Origin: Promethearchaeia archaeon
GTDB taxonomy: Archaea > Asgardarchaeota > Lokiarchaeia > Sigyniarchaeales > SOKP01
Length of the DNA: 58,236 nt
Assembly (NCBI GenBank): GCA_029856105.1
Contig: JAHQWH010000019.1
Coordinates: 1-58,236 of the forward strand
Direction of reading: 5' to 3'
Position 1 is the first letter of the stretch; the number at the start of each line of letters is the position of its first letter. Made by a program: the position numbers and the translations under genes. This document shows, piece after piece, positions 36,449 to 46,091 of the stretch. Under the pieces are notes generated by a model, which was not told the origin of the DNA, did no database searches, and was given only the letters and a program-made list of their open reading frames with translations.

Positions 36449-36541
36449 ATCATAATTAACCTAATTTTTATTTATATTATATTTATATTATTTTGAAAAT
36501 TCATAATCTTAGTTTTGAATTTTTTTAAAGCTTAACTAAAA

Positions 36542-37555
36542 ATGGTAAAAATAAGAATTACTACCCCATGTCGAATCCACCTTTCCTTAATTGACGAAAA
36601 TGGATACACGGGTAGAGTCGATGGTGGAATTGGTCTCATGTTAGACCGTCCTAATGTAGTTTTTGAAGCGACAAATCACGCAGAAGAATTTAAAATTGAA
36701 GCTCACAAGTATTATCGAGAATCAATAGAAGTAATCAACGAACAAGCATCGAAAATTTTCAAGGCATATAATATAAATAATAAAAACTTTCATTTTAATC
36801 TTAAAAGGTATTATCCAAGCCATGTAGGGTTGGGTTCTAAAACTCAATTATCATTAGCAATCGCAATTGCTATTACTAAGCTGAAAAATAAGAGCGTGTC
36901 TATACAAGAATTAACTAAATTGGTTCAAAGAGGTGGAACATCAGGAATTGGATGGAGAGGCTTTGAAAAAGGTGGCTTTATAATTGATGCAGGACATAAT
37001 TTTGGTAAAGGAAAAGAGAAAGAATCTTTCTTACCTTCTTCAGCTTCAATAACAGCGGATCCAGCTCTTACAATTATGAGATATCCAATACCCGAACATT
37101 GGAGATTTGTGTTAGTTATACCTAATGTTAAAAAAGGAGCTTATGGAGACGAAGAAGTAACCATTTTTCAAAGTCATGCTCCAATCCCAAAAGAAGAAGT
37201 TAATGAAGTTTCACACCAAATTTTAATGAAAGTTATTCCCGGAATTATTAACGAAGATTTGGAATGTTTTGGTGAAGGTTTAAAAAGAATACAAGATATA
37301 GGGTTCAAGAAAATAGAGATCTCTTTACAACATGAAATTGTCAAAAATGTTCTCTCTCTTTTTGAAGAACATGGTGTTAAAGCATTTGGAATGTCTTCTT
37401 TCGGACCAAGCATAGTCGGAGTTGTTGAATCTGATGAAGATGCGAATAGTCTTTTAAAAACTGTTCAAATGCGCCTTAAAAATATTATTGGTCATATTTA
37501 CATATGCAAACCTAATAATTGTGGAGCAAAAATTGAATTTTTAGATGATAATTAA
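36542..37555 (+). CDS. Beta-ribofuranosylaminobenzene 5'-phosphate synthase
   Basis: 337-residue GHMP-kinase-fold enzyme that condenses PRPP with 4-hydroxybenzoate/p-aminobenzoate in tetrahydromethanopterin biosynthesis. Recognisable parts are ITTPCRIHLSLIDENGY, GRVDGGIGLMLDRP and the glycine loop SHVGLGSKTQLSLA; GTSGIGWRGFEKGGF and the C-terminal MSSFGPSIVGVV are conserved. It overlaps the next gene by one base (TAATG), indicating an operon with MptD. Confidence 0.92.
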   Translation: MVKIRITTPCRIHLSLIDENGYTGRVDGGIGLMLDRPNVVFEATNHAEEFKIEAHKYYRESIEVINEQASKIFKAYNINNKNFHFNLKRYYPSHVGLGSKTQLSLAIAIAITKLKNKSVSIQELTKLVQRGGTSGIGWRGFEKGGFIIDAGHNFGKGKEKESFLPSSASITADPALTIMRYPIPEHWRFVLVIPNVKKGAYGDEEVTIFQSHAPIPKEEVNEVSHQILMKVIPGIINEDLECFGEGLKRIQDIGFKKIEISLQHEIVKNVLSLFEEHGVKAFGMSSFGPSIVGVVESDEDANSLLKTVQMRLKNIIGHIYICKPNNCGAKIEFLDDN

Positions 37556-37950
37556 TGCCAAATAATAATGAAAAGCTCTATTTTTCTTCTAATATAAGTT
37601 TAAGAGAAAGAGCTAGTTTCGAAATAGGTATAAAATTAGGAGCTCTTTATCATATTTTATGTGGGATACCTATATCTTCAGATACTAAGGTTATTGATTC
37701 TATCGAAAATGGTATAGAAGCAGCAATCTCTTGTCAACCATATGTAAAATCTGTTAAAATTAACATTGACCGCGAAAAAATAGAAGGGGATAAATCAACC
37801 GAATTTGAGTACGATGAGATTACTGGAAAAGTTATAAACGCTACAGTCGTGCTTGAGTATAAATCCGTTGAAATCACGGCAAAAGTAGAGTGGGTAGAGG
37901 ATCTCAAATATCCATTGATGTTTATTGAAAAAATAAGGACTAAAAACTAA
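37555..37950 (+). CDS. mptD: Archaeal dihydroneopterin aldolase, MptD-like
   Basis: 131-residue protein matching the archaeal aldolase (former DUF372) that cleaves 7,8-dihydroneopterin. Landmarks are RASFEIGIKLGALYHILCG, ENGIEAAISCQPYVKSVKI and ITGKVINATVVLEYKSVEI. It is translationally coupled to the beta-RFAP synthase gene. The stop overlaps that of the convergent DUF447 gene by 4 bases. Confidence 0.88.
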   Translation: MPNNNEKLYFSSNISLRERASFEIGIKLGALYHILCGIPISSDTKVIDSIENGIEAAISCQPYVKSVKINIDREKIEGDKSTEFEYDEITGKVINATVVLEYKSVEITAKVEWVEDLKYPLMFIEKIRTKN

Positions 37951-38696
37951 TCCTTTAAATTTTTAATATAGTCCTTAACATGTTCTACTGTTTTTAAAGC
38001 ACTTAAATTTTTTCCAAATCTTCGTATTTCGGCAAAATTTTCTTCAATTTTTAGCTCTATTTTTTGGACTAAAGCTTTGTCTTTTTTTTCTTCAGCAACT
38101 TTTAATTTAGTTGCTAATATAATCGTTTCCAAGGCTAAATTTTCTGCTCTATTAAATATTTTAAATGATTCTTTAAATTTATCGCAGGAAATTATAGATA
38201 GAGTAAATTCAATAACCTTTAATTCTCCCAAATCATCATCTTTAACGATCTGCTCTTCACCCATAGCTACACAAGCGATCATTGCCCATGCTTGTTTTAT
38301 ATAAGGTAATGAAACCATTTCTGAATTTGAGTATTTTTTAAAAACCTCTTTTATTTTTTCTTTATTCTTTATTTTATAATAATCGTAAAATTCTTCTGGA
38401 AAGATTTTGATTTTCTTAGATCGATTAAAATCTTTTAATGAAGCTAAGGCATAAAGATATATGTCATCAACAAAATTTAGCGTAATAAGTTTATTACTTC
38501 TCAAATTATTGTATGTAGATGTGTTTGGATAAGGACGCAATTTTATCGAGCAATTATCTATTAATCTTATACCCATACAAGCCGTATTTGGCACGATATT
38601 GTTGTTACTTATTGAGAAGGTTGTAGCTAAAACTTCATACAAGTAATCTTCTTTTAAGCCTATAGATTTGGGATTTGTTTGAAATGAGGGTGACAT
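37947..38696 (-). CDS. DUF447-family flavin-binding-like protein
   Basis: 249 residues. The N-terminal half has the split-barrel flavin-binding look of DUF447 (YEVLATTFS, PNTACMGIRL, LRPYPNTSTYNNLRSNKLIT, VDDIYLYALASL). The C-terminal ~80 residues are helical (RAENLALETIILATKLKVAE and a Lys/Glu-rich tail). DUF447 genes are widespread in archaea and here sit among pterin genes, consistent with a cofactor-related role that remains unproven. Confidence 0.75.
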   Translation of the reverse strand: MSPSFQTNPKSIGLKEDYLYEVLATTFSISNNNIVPNTACMGIRLIDNCSIKLRPYPNTSTYNNLRSNKLITLNFVDDIYLYALASLKDFNRSKKIKIFPEEFYDYYKIKNKEKIKEVFKKYSNSEMVSLPYIKQAWAMIACVAMGEEQIVKDDDLGELKVIEFTLSIISCDKFKESFKIFNRAENLALETIILATKLKVAEEKKDKALVQKIELKIEENFAEIRRFGKNLSALKTVEHVKDYIKNLKD

Positions 38697-38847
38697 ACTT
38701 TAGATAATTAATTTATTAAGTTGTATAAATTAGAATACTTTCGATATATTTTAATTATAACTTTTTAATTTTGAAGAAGAACCATTAAAAATTAATAAAA
38801 ATAAAAAGAATTATTGAACTTTTATAATTAGTAAATTAAAAGATTTA

Positions 38848-39948
38848 TTGATTATTGTGTATAAGGTAATCGGAATTGACCCTGGTTCTCTTTCTTGGGA
38901 TTTCTTTGGTTTGGAAAACAATGAAATTATCCTAGATACTTCTATTCCTACAAAAGAATTAATGGAAGAGCCACATAAAGCTATTTCAATCATAAAATCA
39001 ATTGGAAATGTTGATTTAATAGTAGCACCTAGCGGTTTTGGATTACCGTTGAAAAATATTAAAGATATAACTGAAAAAGATATTTTTTTTACATTATTAA
39101 AATTTGATAAAAAAGAGAAGGATAAATTAATCGGTCTAGGAGAAGTCCTTCGTTTGATAAAAGCGGAAAATATACCTGGAGTTATTGTTCCAGGTGTTAA
39201 ACATTTACCAACCGTACCCAGATATCGCAAAATCAATAAAATTGACCTTGGGACCGCAGATAAGCTGTGTACTGCTGTTACAGGCATACGAGATCAAATG
39301 GAAAGGTTGAATATTGGTCCAGAAAAATCTAACTTTATTATGGTAGAAATTGGTTACGGATTTACAGCCGTTTTAGCTATTGAAAACGGACAGATTATTG
39401 ATGGAATTGGGGGTTCTAACATTATGGGTTTTAGAGCCTGTGGAAGTCTTGATGGAGAATTAGCTTATTTAATTAAACACATTAAAAAAGAAAATATATA
39501 CAAGGGAGGAGTGTCTTTTATTGCTGGATACGAAGATTTAAGTTTAAAAGAAATAATTTTACTAGCTCAAAAAGACGAACAAACAAAGATGGCTCTTAAC
39601 GCATACATCTCAGATGTAACTAAAGCGATTTACGGAATTTCTTCATCTTTTTCAAGCAAAGATAAAATATATGAAATATTATTGGCAGGAAGAGGATCAG
39701 AATTACAATATATAAAAGATAAAATTATAAATAGTATAAACATCGGTGCCCCCGTTAAATTGATGAATTCTTATAGTAGCTTATCCAAACGTGCCGCTCA
39801 AGGTGCTGCATTCATAGCAAATGGTTTGTTGGGGGGCAAATTTGAACCTATAATAAGTAATTTAAAGATTAAAGAAGCCAAGGGCTCAATTTTAGACGAT
39901 ATTTTTATTCCATTTGATAAAGAAAAACTATTAAGTGATTTAAATTAA
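38848..39948 (+). CDS. DUF1464 family ASKHA-fold protein
   Basis: About 363-366 residues, with an ATPase fold of the sugar-kinase/Hsp70 type (GIDPGSLSWDFFGL; FIMVEIGYGFTAVLAIENGQ; LLAGRGSELQYI). It matches archaeal DUF1464, once labelled a putative butyrate kinase. There is no ATG: candidate starts are TTG 38848 and GTG 38857. The next gene begins within its stop codon region, so the two are coupled and the protein probably has a role in the same pterin-related step. Confidence 0.8.
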   Translation: MIIVYKVIGIDPGSLSWDFFGLENNEIILDTSIPTKELMEEPHKAISIIKSIGNVDLIVAPSGFGLPLKNIKDITEKDIFFTLLKFDKKEKDKLIGLGEVLRLIKAENIPGVIVPGVKHLPTVPRYRKINKIDLGTADKLCTAVTGIRDQMERLNIGPEKSNFIMVEIGYGFTAVLAIENGQIIDGIGGSNIMGFRACGSLDGELAYLIKHIKKENIYKGGVSFIAGYEDLSLKEIILLAQKDEQTKMALNAYISDVTKAIYGISSSFSSKDKIYEILLAGRGSELQYIKDKIINSINIGAPVKLMNSYSSLSKRAAQGAAFIANGLLGGKFEPIISNLKIKEAKGSILDDIFIPFDKEKLLSDLN

Positions 39949-41521
39949 GAAAATTTTAATTATTACTGGTCTAAGTAGTTATCCAATCATAAAGAAAGTT
40001 ATAGAGCCTATTAAAAAATACAAGATTGAAGTATATAAAGCTCCTATAACTATTTCTGCTTTTTTATCGGAAGATCTCGTTGAAGATATTATAAAAGATG
40101 TTTCTCTAAGTGAATACGCTTTAATCCTCCTTCCAGGATTCGTTCAGTGGGATACTACAAAAATAGAGGACAAATATTTAATAGATATAAAGAAAGGTCC
40201 TGAATTCGCTTCCGATCTTCCTATGATTTTAAAACATTTGGAAACTATCAAATTATCGAATAAAGTTGCAGCAAATAAGTTATTGGAGATTTCTTGCGAA
40301 GATATATATGAAGAAATTGTTAAGGAACAGATGAAAATAGCTAAGAATGATCTTGGATTCCACACTTTTTTTATCAACAAACAAATCTCAGATATTATGA
40401 TTGGGCGTAATCTTCCTCCTCCGATTATTGCCGAAATTGTTAATTGTCCAGAAAAAAGTAATCAAGAGATAATTAAAAAAGTAAAACATTATATCGAATC
40501 TGGTGCCGATATTATTGATGTTGGATGTGTAGCAAACAAACCATATCCAGACAGGGTAAAAGAGGTCGTTAATCTTATACGAAATAAGTTTAATGTTTTA
40601 ATTAGTATCGATTCAATGGAAAAAAGTGAAGTATTGGCTGCTGTTGATGAAGGCGTTGATATGATCCTAAGTTTAGATCTTGGAAATTATAAGGATTTCT
40701 TAAGTATTCCTAGAGATATACCTATTGTAATATTACCAACAAACATCAAGTCCGCTTATTTCCCTAAAGAACCAGAAATAAGAGTTAAAAATTTGTTTAA
40801 ATTAACGCAAGAATTGAGACAGGAAGGGTTTAAAAAGTTAATTGCCGATCCACTATTAGAAACCCCCATCGTTCCAGGGATTTGCAATTCTTTGGAAGCA
40901 TATTTCTTATATAAAAAGCAAGTTTTAAAAGAAGAAAATAAGAAATTGGAATTACCTCTATTCTTTGGCATTTCTAACGTAGTAGAACTTATGGATATCG
41001 ATTCGGTGGGAATAAATGGGTTGTTAGCAAGCATCGCAATTGAGTTGGATATGGGAATATTGTTTACAGTCGAGCATAGCACTAAATTAATGGGTGGGGT
41101 AGCCGAGCTTAAAGAGAGCGTTAAACTAAATTACGTCTCAAAATTCAAAAAAACACCTCCTATAAATCATGGTATTAAAATTTTTAAAGCAAAAGGAAAA
41201 ACTAGTCAAAAAATTCCAGATATTGATAAAACAAAAGCTATTTTTGTGAAGAAATACGATTTTGGCTATAATCCCGATAAAAAAGGATATTTTAAATTCT
41301 ATGTAAATCATTACGCTAAAGAAATCTACGCTATATTTTTTTCTAACGATAATATTATTCTTAAGACTTTAATAGGAAGTAGTGCGGAGGCACTTGGTAA
41401 AAAAATTATTGAATTAAACTTAACTAACAGTTTGGCTCATATCAATTATATCGGACGAGAGTTAAGTAGAGCAGAATTTTGCTTGACTTTTGGTAAACCT
41501 TTTATCCAAGACAACGAATAA
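39944..41521 (+). CDS. Dihydropteroate synthase-related protein
   Basis: About 525 residues: an N-terminal ~95-residue domain (KKILIITGLSSYPIIKKV, then SEYALILLPGFVQWDTTKIE) and a DHPS-like TIM barrel (SGADIIDVGCVANKPYPDRV, LISIDSMEKSEV, DGVDMILSLDLGNY-like region, LIADPLLETPI). The C-terminal section is variable. The first ATG in frame (40223) would remove the conserved N-terminal domain. The frame is open back to ATT at 39944, giving M/I-KKILIITG, the expected beginning, and overlapping the upstream stop by 5 bases. It probably joins pterin and arylamine in methanopterin synthesis. Confidence 0.85.
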   Translation: MKKILIITGLSSYPIIKKVIEPIKKYKIEVYKAPITISAFLSEDLVEDIIKDVSLSEYALILLPGFVQWDTTKIEDKYLIDIKKGPEFASDLPMILKHLETIKLSNKVAANKLLEISCEDIYEEIVKEQMKIAKNDLGFHTFFINKQISDIMIGRNLPPPIIAEIVNCPEKSNQEIIKKVKHYIESGADIIDVGCVANKPYPDRVKEVVNLIRNKFNVLISIDSMEKSEVLAAVDEGVDMILSLDLGNYKDFLSIPRDIPIVILPTNIKSAYFPKEPEIRVKNLFKLTQELRQEGFKKLIADPLLETPIVPGICNSLEAYFLYKKQVLKEENKKLELPLFFGISNVVELMDIDSVGINGLLASIAIELDMGILFTVEHSTKLMGGVAELKESVKLNYVSKFKKTPPINHGIKIFKAKGKTSQKIPDIDKTKAIFVKKYDFGYNPDKKGYFKFYVNHYAKEIYAIFFSNDNIILKTLIGSSAEALGKKIIELNLTNSLAHINYIGRELSRAEFCLTFGKPFIQDNE

Positions 41522-41542
41522 GTAGAATAAAAAAAATAAAAA

Positions 41543-41552
41543 TTTTTTTTTT
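41543..41552 (+). terminator. T-run between convergent genes
   Basis: Ten consecutive T residues just after the DHPS-related gene, with A-rich sequence before them that gives a matching U-tract for the opposite strand. A plausible bidirectional terminator for the converging DHPS-related and ABM genes. Confidence 0.4.
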
Positions 41553-41847
41553 AAACAATTTCAAAACATGTTTTTAAATCCATCCCGGGTTCTAATAACG
41601 GAGCTAATTTCACAGTTGCTTTAGCTAAGTTAGCCATGTGTGTTTTCATCGCTTCTTCGCTTTCATATTTCTCGTAAAAAATAATAGTATTTTTAAACTT
41701 ACGACCTGCGACTGTGTGAGGAATGTATTCTAAAGTTCCTGGTTCCGAAGCTTTTATTTGGGGGACAATCTCCTTCAAAACTTCAATTGCCTCATCGAGT
41801 TTACCTTCTTTTACATTAATTGTGGCTATTATTGTTACCATTTTCAT
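41551..41847 (-). CDS. ABM-domain (quinol monooxygenase-like) protein
   Basis: 98-residue dimeric alpha/beta-barrel protein of the antibiotic biosynthesis monooxygenase family. It has ATINVKEGKLDEAIEVLKEI, SEPGTLEYIPHTV, TIIFYEKYESEEAMKTHM and a hydrophobic C-terminal strand. Members act on quinols, haem or other small molecules, often without a cofactor; the substrate cannot be told. Met3 is an alternative start. Single-gene unit. Confidence 0.88.
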   Translation of the reverse strand: MKMVTIIATINVKEGKLDEAIEVLKEIVPQIKASEPGTLEYIPHTVAGRKFKNTIIFYEKYESEEAMKTHMANLAKATVKLAPLLEPGMDLKTCFEIV

Positions 41848-41965
41848 TTAACCTCGTACATCTAATTTTGAATTAAGTAATTAAGTGAAAAATCCATATA
41901 AGTAAAAGTATCCTAAATTAATTATACCTTAAAACCTATCTTAAATTATTATCAATTGAAGTAAT

Positions 41966-41977
41966 ACTTAAATAAAG
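41966..41977 (+). promoter_or_regulatory. Likely TATA promoter of the GDH-CBS gene
   Basis: ACTTAAATAAAG ends about 25 bases before the ATG at 42003, so transcription would begin very close to the start codon and yield a leaderless or short-leader mRNA. Called by eye. Confidence 0.4.
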
Positions 41978-42002
41978 ATAAGAAAATATTAGGAAAGAAA
42001 TC

Positions 42003-43865
42003 ATGATTCCAAAAAAAATGGATGATTATCTTCACGAGAACCTTCCGGAAGCTACTCTAAAAAATAGACTTAAAAAAGATAACGGGAAGTGTTATCTAGA
42101 ATTTACCAATGTTGACGAGCATCTTTTATCAAGGTTGGGAATTGTAAGCGATAGACTTGGACCCCAACTTGTAGTCTGTATGTGGGATGAAAGCTCACAA
42201 TTAGAAATTGGTGGGTATTTAGTAGTCGATAACCTTTCTATGGGAAGACCATCTATGGGTGGTATTCGAATGTTACCAGACATAACTCCCGCTGACATAC
42301 ATAATTTAGCTCGAGGTATGACTCTAAAAAACGCAGCTGCTAACCTTCCTTATGGGGGTGGAAAATCAGGTATTGTGGCTGAGCGAACTATCTCTCCTGA
42401 AGAACACGATAAAGTAATTAGCGGTTTTGCCCGTTTGATACGACAATATAAAGATGTTTATGTTCCAGGTCCAGATGTTGGAACTAAAGATGCTGATATG
42501 AAATTAGTTGCTATAGAAAATGGATTGGATAGCGCTGTATCTAAACCAGCTGATATGGGAGGTAATCGAATAGATGAATTAGGGGGTGCAGCGGGAGGGG
42601 TTGTGATTGCGTTGCAAACTTTGTTGAAAATTCTGCCGCGATTGAGAGTTCTCCCTCAATTTGTTAATTTAGAAATACCCGAAGAGAGAGATCTCACGGT
42701 AATTATTCAAGGATTTGGAGCTGTTGGAGCACATGCTTCACGTATACTAAAAGAACGAATCTCTGATGCTAAAGTAATAGGTATAAGTGATTTGGAAGGT
42801 TATTTATATAATGAAAATGGGCTTCCAATTGAAGAACTTTTCGGTTTATGGAAAAACTTTGGCTTAGTTACTAATACATATTTTAAAGATAAGGTTGCAC
42901 CCGAGGGATATAAACATCCAACCAAATATTCTACAAACGCTAATAACTTACTTCTTGAGAATGCTTTCTGTATGGTACCTGCTGCTCCAATATTTAATTA
43001 TTTAGGCGTACGCTCTTCTGATGAAGCATCGATGTTGGTCGATCGAATGGGAAAATGGTCTGTAATTATTGAAGGTGCAAATACATACTCTCCAGATCCC
43101 AATAGAAGGGCAGCTAGAACCCGCATGGAGCAAATAGTGTATGGAGAAAAAGGAGTGATGATAGCTAACGATTATTTAGTTAATTCAGGGGGTGTAATTT
43201 TTGCCGCTCAAGAACATATTATCAAGACACCTGAAAACCTTCAAATACCGGATGAAATGCTAGGAAATCATGTAGAAGTAGAAAAATGGCTGAAGGATCA
43301 CGAAGTTGACTTTGCTAAACTATCAAAACAACGCCTAATAGCGGGAGAGGAATATAGAGAAAATGTTATTCACCATAACATGATTGAACTAGTTGATTTA
43401 TTAGCAGCTAACCCAGACATGCTACCTTGTACAGCTGCGCAGCGTGTAAGCATCCAACGACTTTCTGCAAAAGAAAGCCAACGAACTGCTAAGGATATAA
43501 TGGTTCCGACTCCAACAATAGATATGAACAGTAGCATGCAAGATGCTGCCAAGCTAATGATCGACAAAAACAGCGGTATAATAGCCGTTCTTTCCGAAGG
43601 TAAACTTATAGGAGTTGCAACCGATTGGGATATAACCCAAGCTACTGCTGATGGGGTGTGTGATGTTATCGTTGAAAAAATTATGACTAAAGATGTCATA
43701 ACAGCCTCTCCGGATTATACTATGCTAGACATTGTACGTGAATTAGAACAATATCAAATTTCTGCTATGCCAGTTGTTAAGGACGGAAAGGTTTTAGGAA
43801 AAGTAAGTTCAGATTTAATTACACAACGTTATGTCTTAAGTCTTTTACAAGATCACAGAATTTAG
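42003..43865 (+). CDS. Glutamate dehydrogenase family protein fused to CBS pair
   Basis: 620 residues. Residues 1 to about 490 are a Glu/Leu/Phe/Val dehydrogenase: substrate Lys109 in GMTLKNAAA, catalytic Lys121 in YGGGKSGIV, GPDVGTKDADMKLVA, and Rossmann motif IQGFGAVGAHASRIL. Residues ~496-612 are two CBS repeats (AKDIMVPTPTIDMNS, GVATDWDI; EKIMTKDVITASPDYT, LGKVSSDL). CBS pairs bind adenylates or SAM and usually control the attached enzyme, so this would be energy-sensing glutamate catabolism or synthesis. An insertion after ~370 also distinguishes it from standard GDH. Confidence 0.9.
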   Translation: MIPKKMDDYLHENLPEATLKNRLKKDNGKCYLEFTNVDEHLLSRLGIVSDRLGPQLVVCMWDESSQLEIGGYLVVDNLSMGRPSMGGIRMLPDITPADIHNLARGMTLKNAAANLPYGGGKSGIVAERTISPEEHDKVISGFARLIRQYKDVYVPGPDVGTKDADMKLVAIENGLDSAVSKPADMGGNRIDELGGAAGGVVIALQTLLKILPRLRVLPQFVNLEIPEERDLTVIIQGFGAVGAHASRILKERISDAKVIGISDLEGYLYNENGLPIEELFGLWKNFGLVTNTYFKDKVAPEGYKHPTKYSTNANNLLLENAFCMVPAAPIFNYLGVRSSDEASMLVDRMGKWSVIIEGANTYSPDPNRRAARTRMEQIVYGEKGVMIANDYLVNSGGVIFAAQEHIIKTPENLQIPDEMLGNHVEVEKWLKDHEVDFAKLSKQRLIAGEEYRENVIHHNMIELVDLLAANPDMLPCTAAQRVSIQRLSAKESQRTAKDIMVPTPTIDMNSSMQDAAKLMIDKNSGIIAVLSEGKLIGVATDWDITQATADGVCDVIVEKIMTKDVITASPDYTMLDIVRELEQYQISAMPVVKDGKVLGKVSSDLITQRYVLSLLQDHRI

Positions 43866-44986
43866 TGAAATTTTAAGATTTTATATAATGTGTCTCTCTG
43901 TGCTGGGCGTTTCCCTGCCGCTTTAATAATTTTCATTATTTCCTCTGGAGATAAATACTCTCCAAATTCCGCACCTGCACTTTTTGATATATTTTCTTCC
44001 ATTAATGTCCCAGAAAAATCGTTTACTCCGTAATTAAGAGATACTTGAGCAAATTTTGGACCCAATTTAACCCAAGAACATTGAATATTATCAATGTAAT
44101 TATTGAAAAATATTCTTGCTACACAGAAGAGTTTCAAATCGGCCATTCCAAAACTTGGTTTTAAAGGAAAACCTGTTAGGGTCGATAGCATTGGTTTTTC
44201 CTTAACAAAGGGTAATGGAACAAATTCAGTAAAACCTGAAGTCTCTTTTTGAATCTTCCTTAAAACCTCAAGATGTTTGATTCTGTCTCGTAAATCCTCG
44301 ATATGTCCATACATCATAGTTGACGTAGTAGGGATACTTAATTTATGAGCTGTACTTATCACATTAATCCATTGAGATGTTGATAATTTATTGGGGCATA
44401 TGATTTTTCTAACATCATCAACTAAAATTTCAGCGGCAGTGCCGGGCATTGAATCTAATCCCGCTTTCTTTAATTCTTTTAATGTATTTTCAATAGAATT
44501 CCCATATAATTTTGACATATAAAATACTTCTTGAGGTGAAAAAGCATGTGTATGCATGTTAGCATCGACATCTTTTACATTTTTCAAAATTTTTAGGTAA
44601 TAGTCAAAACTAAGTTCGGGATTTATTCCACCTTGGATACAAACCTCTGTACAACCAGCAGTTTTAGCGTCCAAAACTTTTTTTCTAATTTCTTCATGAG
44701 TTTGTAAAAAACTTCCTTTATCCTTATTTGAAACGCTAAAAGAGCAAAATTTACAATCCTGATAGCAGATATTTGTAAAATTTATATTTTGATTTATAAT
44801 AAATGTTACAAGGTTATTTTTCTTCTCAAAACAAATCTGATCAGCTATTTGTTGCAAGGCAATAAATTCTTTCCCTGTAACTTTTAGAAGTTTTAATGCT
44901 TCTTCTGAGGATATTTCCTCTAAATCCTCTGCTTTTTTAAGAATTCTTTTTATTTCTGGCTCGATGTGATTATATATCTGAGGCAT
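43862..44986 (-). CDS. cofH: CofH, F420 (FO) biosynthesis radical SAM enzyme
   Basis: 374-residue radical SAM enzyme joining L-tyrosine to 5-amino-6-ribitylaminouracil. The cluster motif is CYQDCKFCSFSV, preceded by NQNINFTNI. Also present are CTEVCIQGGINPEL, HAFSPQEVFYM and the C-terminal ISKSAGAEFGEYLSPEE. It overlaps cofG by 17 bases and the convergent GDH stop by 4. CofG and CofH together make FO, the F420 chromophore. Confidence 0.94.
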   Translation of the reverse strand: MPQIYNHIEPEIKRILKKAEDLEEISSEEALKLLKVTGKEFIALQQIADQICFEKKNNLVTFIINQNINFTNICYQDCKFCSFSVSNKDKGSFLQTHEEIRKKVLDAKTAGCTEVCIQGGINPELSFDYYLKILKNVKDVDANMHTHAFSPQEVFYMSKLYGNSIENTLKELKKAGLDSMPGTAAEILVDDVRKIICPNKLSTSQWINVISTAHKLSIPTTSTMMYGHIEDLRDRIKHLEVLRKIQKETSGFTEFVPLPFVKEKPMLSTLTGFPLKPSFGMADLKLFCVARIFFNNYIDNIQCSWVKLGPKFAQVSLNYGVNDFSGTLMEENISKSAGAEFGEYLSPEEIMKIIKAAGKRPAQRDTLYKILKFH

Positions 44987-46091
44987 TTTGATTAATATTA
45001 TCTATCGTTTTTTTAATATTTTCTGAACAGAAACCTGTTTTATTAATATATTTTTTATATATTGGGAGTCTTTCTTCCAGTTTATACCCTTTTTTTTCAC
45101 AAATCTTTTTTAAATAATCTATTTTAGGCCAAGTATGCTCCGGGTTGATATAATCTAAGGTAAAAGGGGAGATTCCACCAAAATCATCAATACCCATTTC
45201 TATGGCTTCTTTCTCGTAATTTTGAATTAAATTGGGAGGGACTTGAATAACAATCTCATTCTCAAATATTAATTTTGCGATTCCAGCAGTTTTAAGGGTT
45301 TCTTCAATAGTTATGGGGTTTTTTGGGTGATATCGTATACCCTTTTTCTCTATAAAGTTTTGTATAATCACTTCTTGTATTTGACCATATTGAAGATTGA
45401 TTTCCTTAATTAAAAACAGATCTTTTATCCTATCTTCAAAATTCTCTCCAATTCCTAATAATAAACCAGTAGTGAAAGGTATTTTTAACTTTCCCGCATT
45501 TTTAATGTGTTCGATTCGATTTTCAGGTATTTTACCAGGCGAGTTTTCGTGAACTCCACCGCTTTTAAAAAGATTTTTGCAAGTACTCTCTAACATTAAA
45601 CCCATACTAGCGTTATATTCCTTTAAACATTTTAATTGCTCAAATGTAAGCAAGCCAATGTTGGTATGGGGTAAAAAATTCATGTTTAATAGATTTGTGC
45701 TTAGATTCTTAACAAATTGTAGGAAATCTCCAAAATTTCTTTTTTTTAACTCTTTCTGAACTATTTGAAAGCTATCTGGAAGTTCACCCGAAATTAATAG
45801 AGCTTCCTTACATCCATATTTTGCCGCATTTTGAATTATCAAATCGACTTTTTCATCTTCAATTAACACAACATTTTTTTCCCCCTTTTCTTTAGCGATC
45901 ATATGATTATAAAAACAATAACCGCATTGATTTTGACAATAATTAGAAAGAGAAAGGGTGAAATTCTTTGAATAGGTTATAATTTTTTGCTCTTCTTTAT
46001 CTAAATGATTTTTTATTTCATTAACTTTTTCTTTTAACTTTCTAATTGATAAAGCTTTTAATTCTTTTATTTTTTTTGTATCTTCCGTCAT
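44970..46091 (-). CDS. cofG: CofG, F420 (FO) biosynthesis radical SAM enzyme
   Basis: 373-residue radical SAM partner of CofH that closes the deazaflavin ring. The cluster motif is CQNQCGYCFYNH after FTLSLSNY; ALLISGELPD and FTTGLLLGIGENFEDRI are typical. The C-terminal DDFGGISPFTLDYINPEHTWP is the family tail. It overlaps the upstream reductase gene by 4 bases (ATGA) and cofH by 17, so the genes are co-translated. Confidence 0.94.
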   Translation of the reverse strand: MTEDTKKIKELKALSIRKLKEKVNEIKNHLDKEEQKIITYSKNFTLSLSNYCQNQCGYCFYNHMIAKEKGEKNVVLIEDEKVDLIIQNAAKYGCKEALLISGELPDSFQIVQKELKKRNFGDFLQFVKNLSTNLLNMNFLPHTNIGLLTFEQLKCLKEYNASMGLMLESTCKNLFKSGGVHENSPGKIPENRIEHIKNAGKLKIPFTTGLLLGIGENFEDRIKDLFLIKEINLQYGQIQEVIIQNFIEKKGIRYHPKNPITIEETLKTAGIAKLIFENEIVIQVPPNLIQNYEKEAIEMGIDDFGGISPFTLDYINPEHTWPKIDYLKKICEKKGYKLEERLPIYKKYINKTGFCSENIKKTIDNINQNASDI

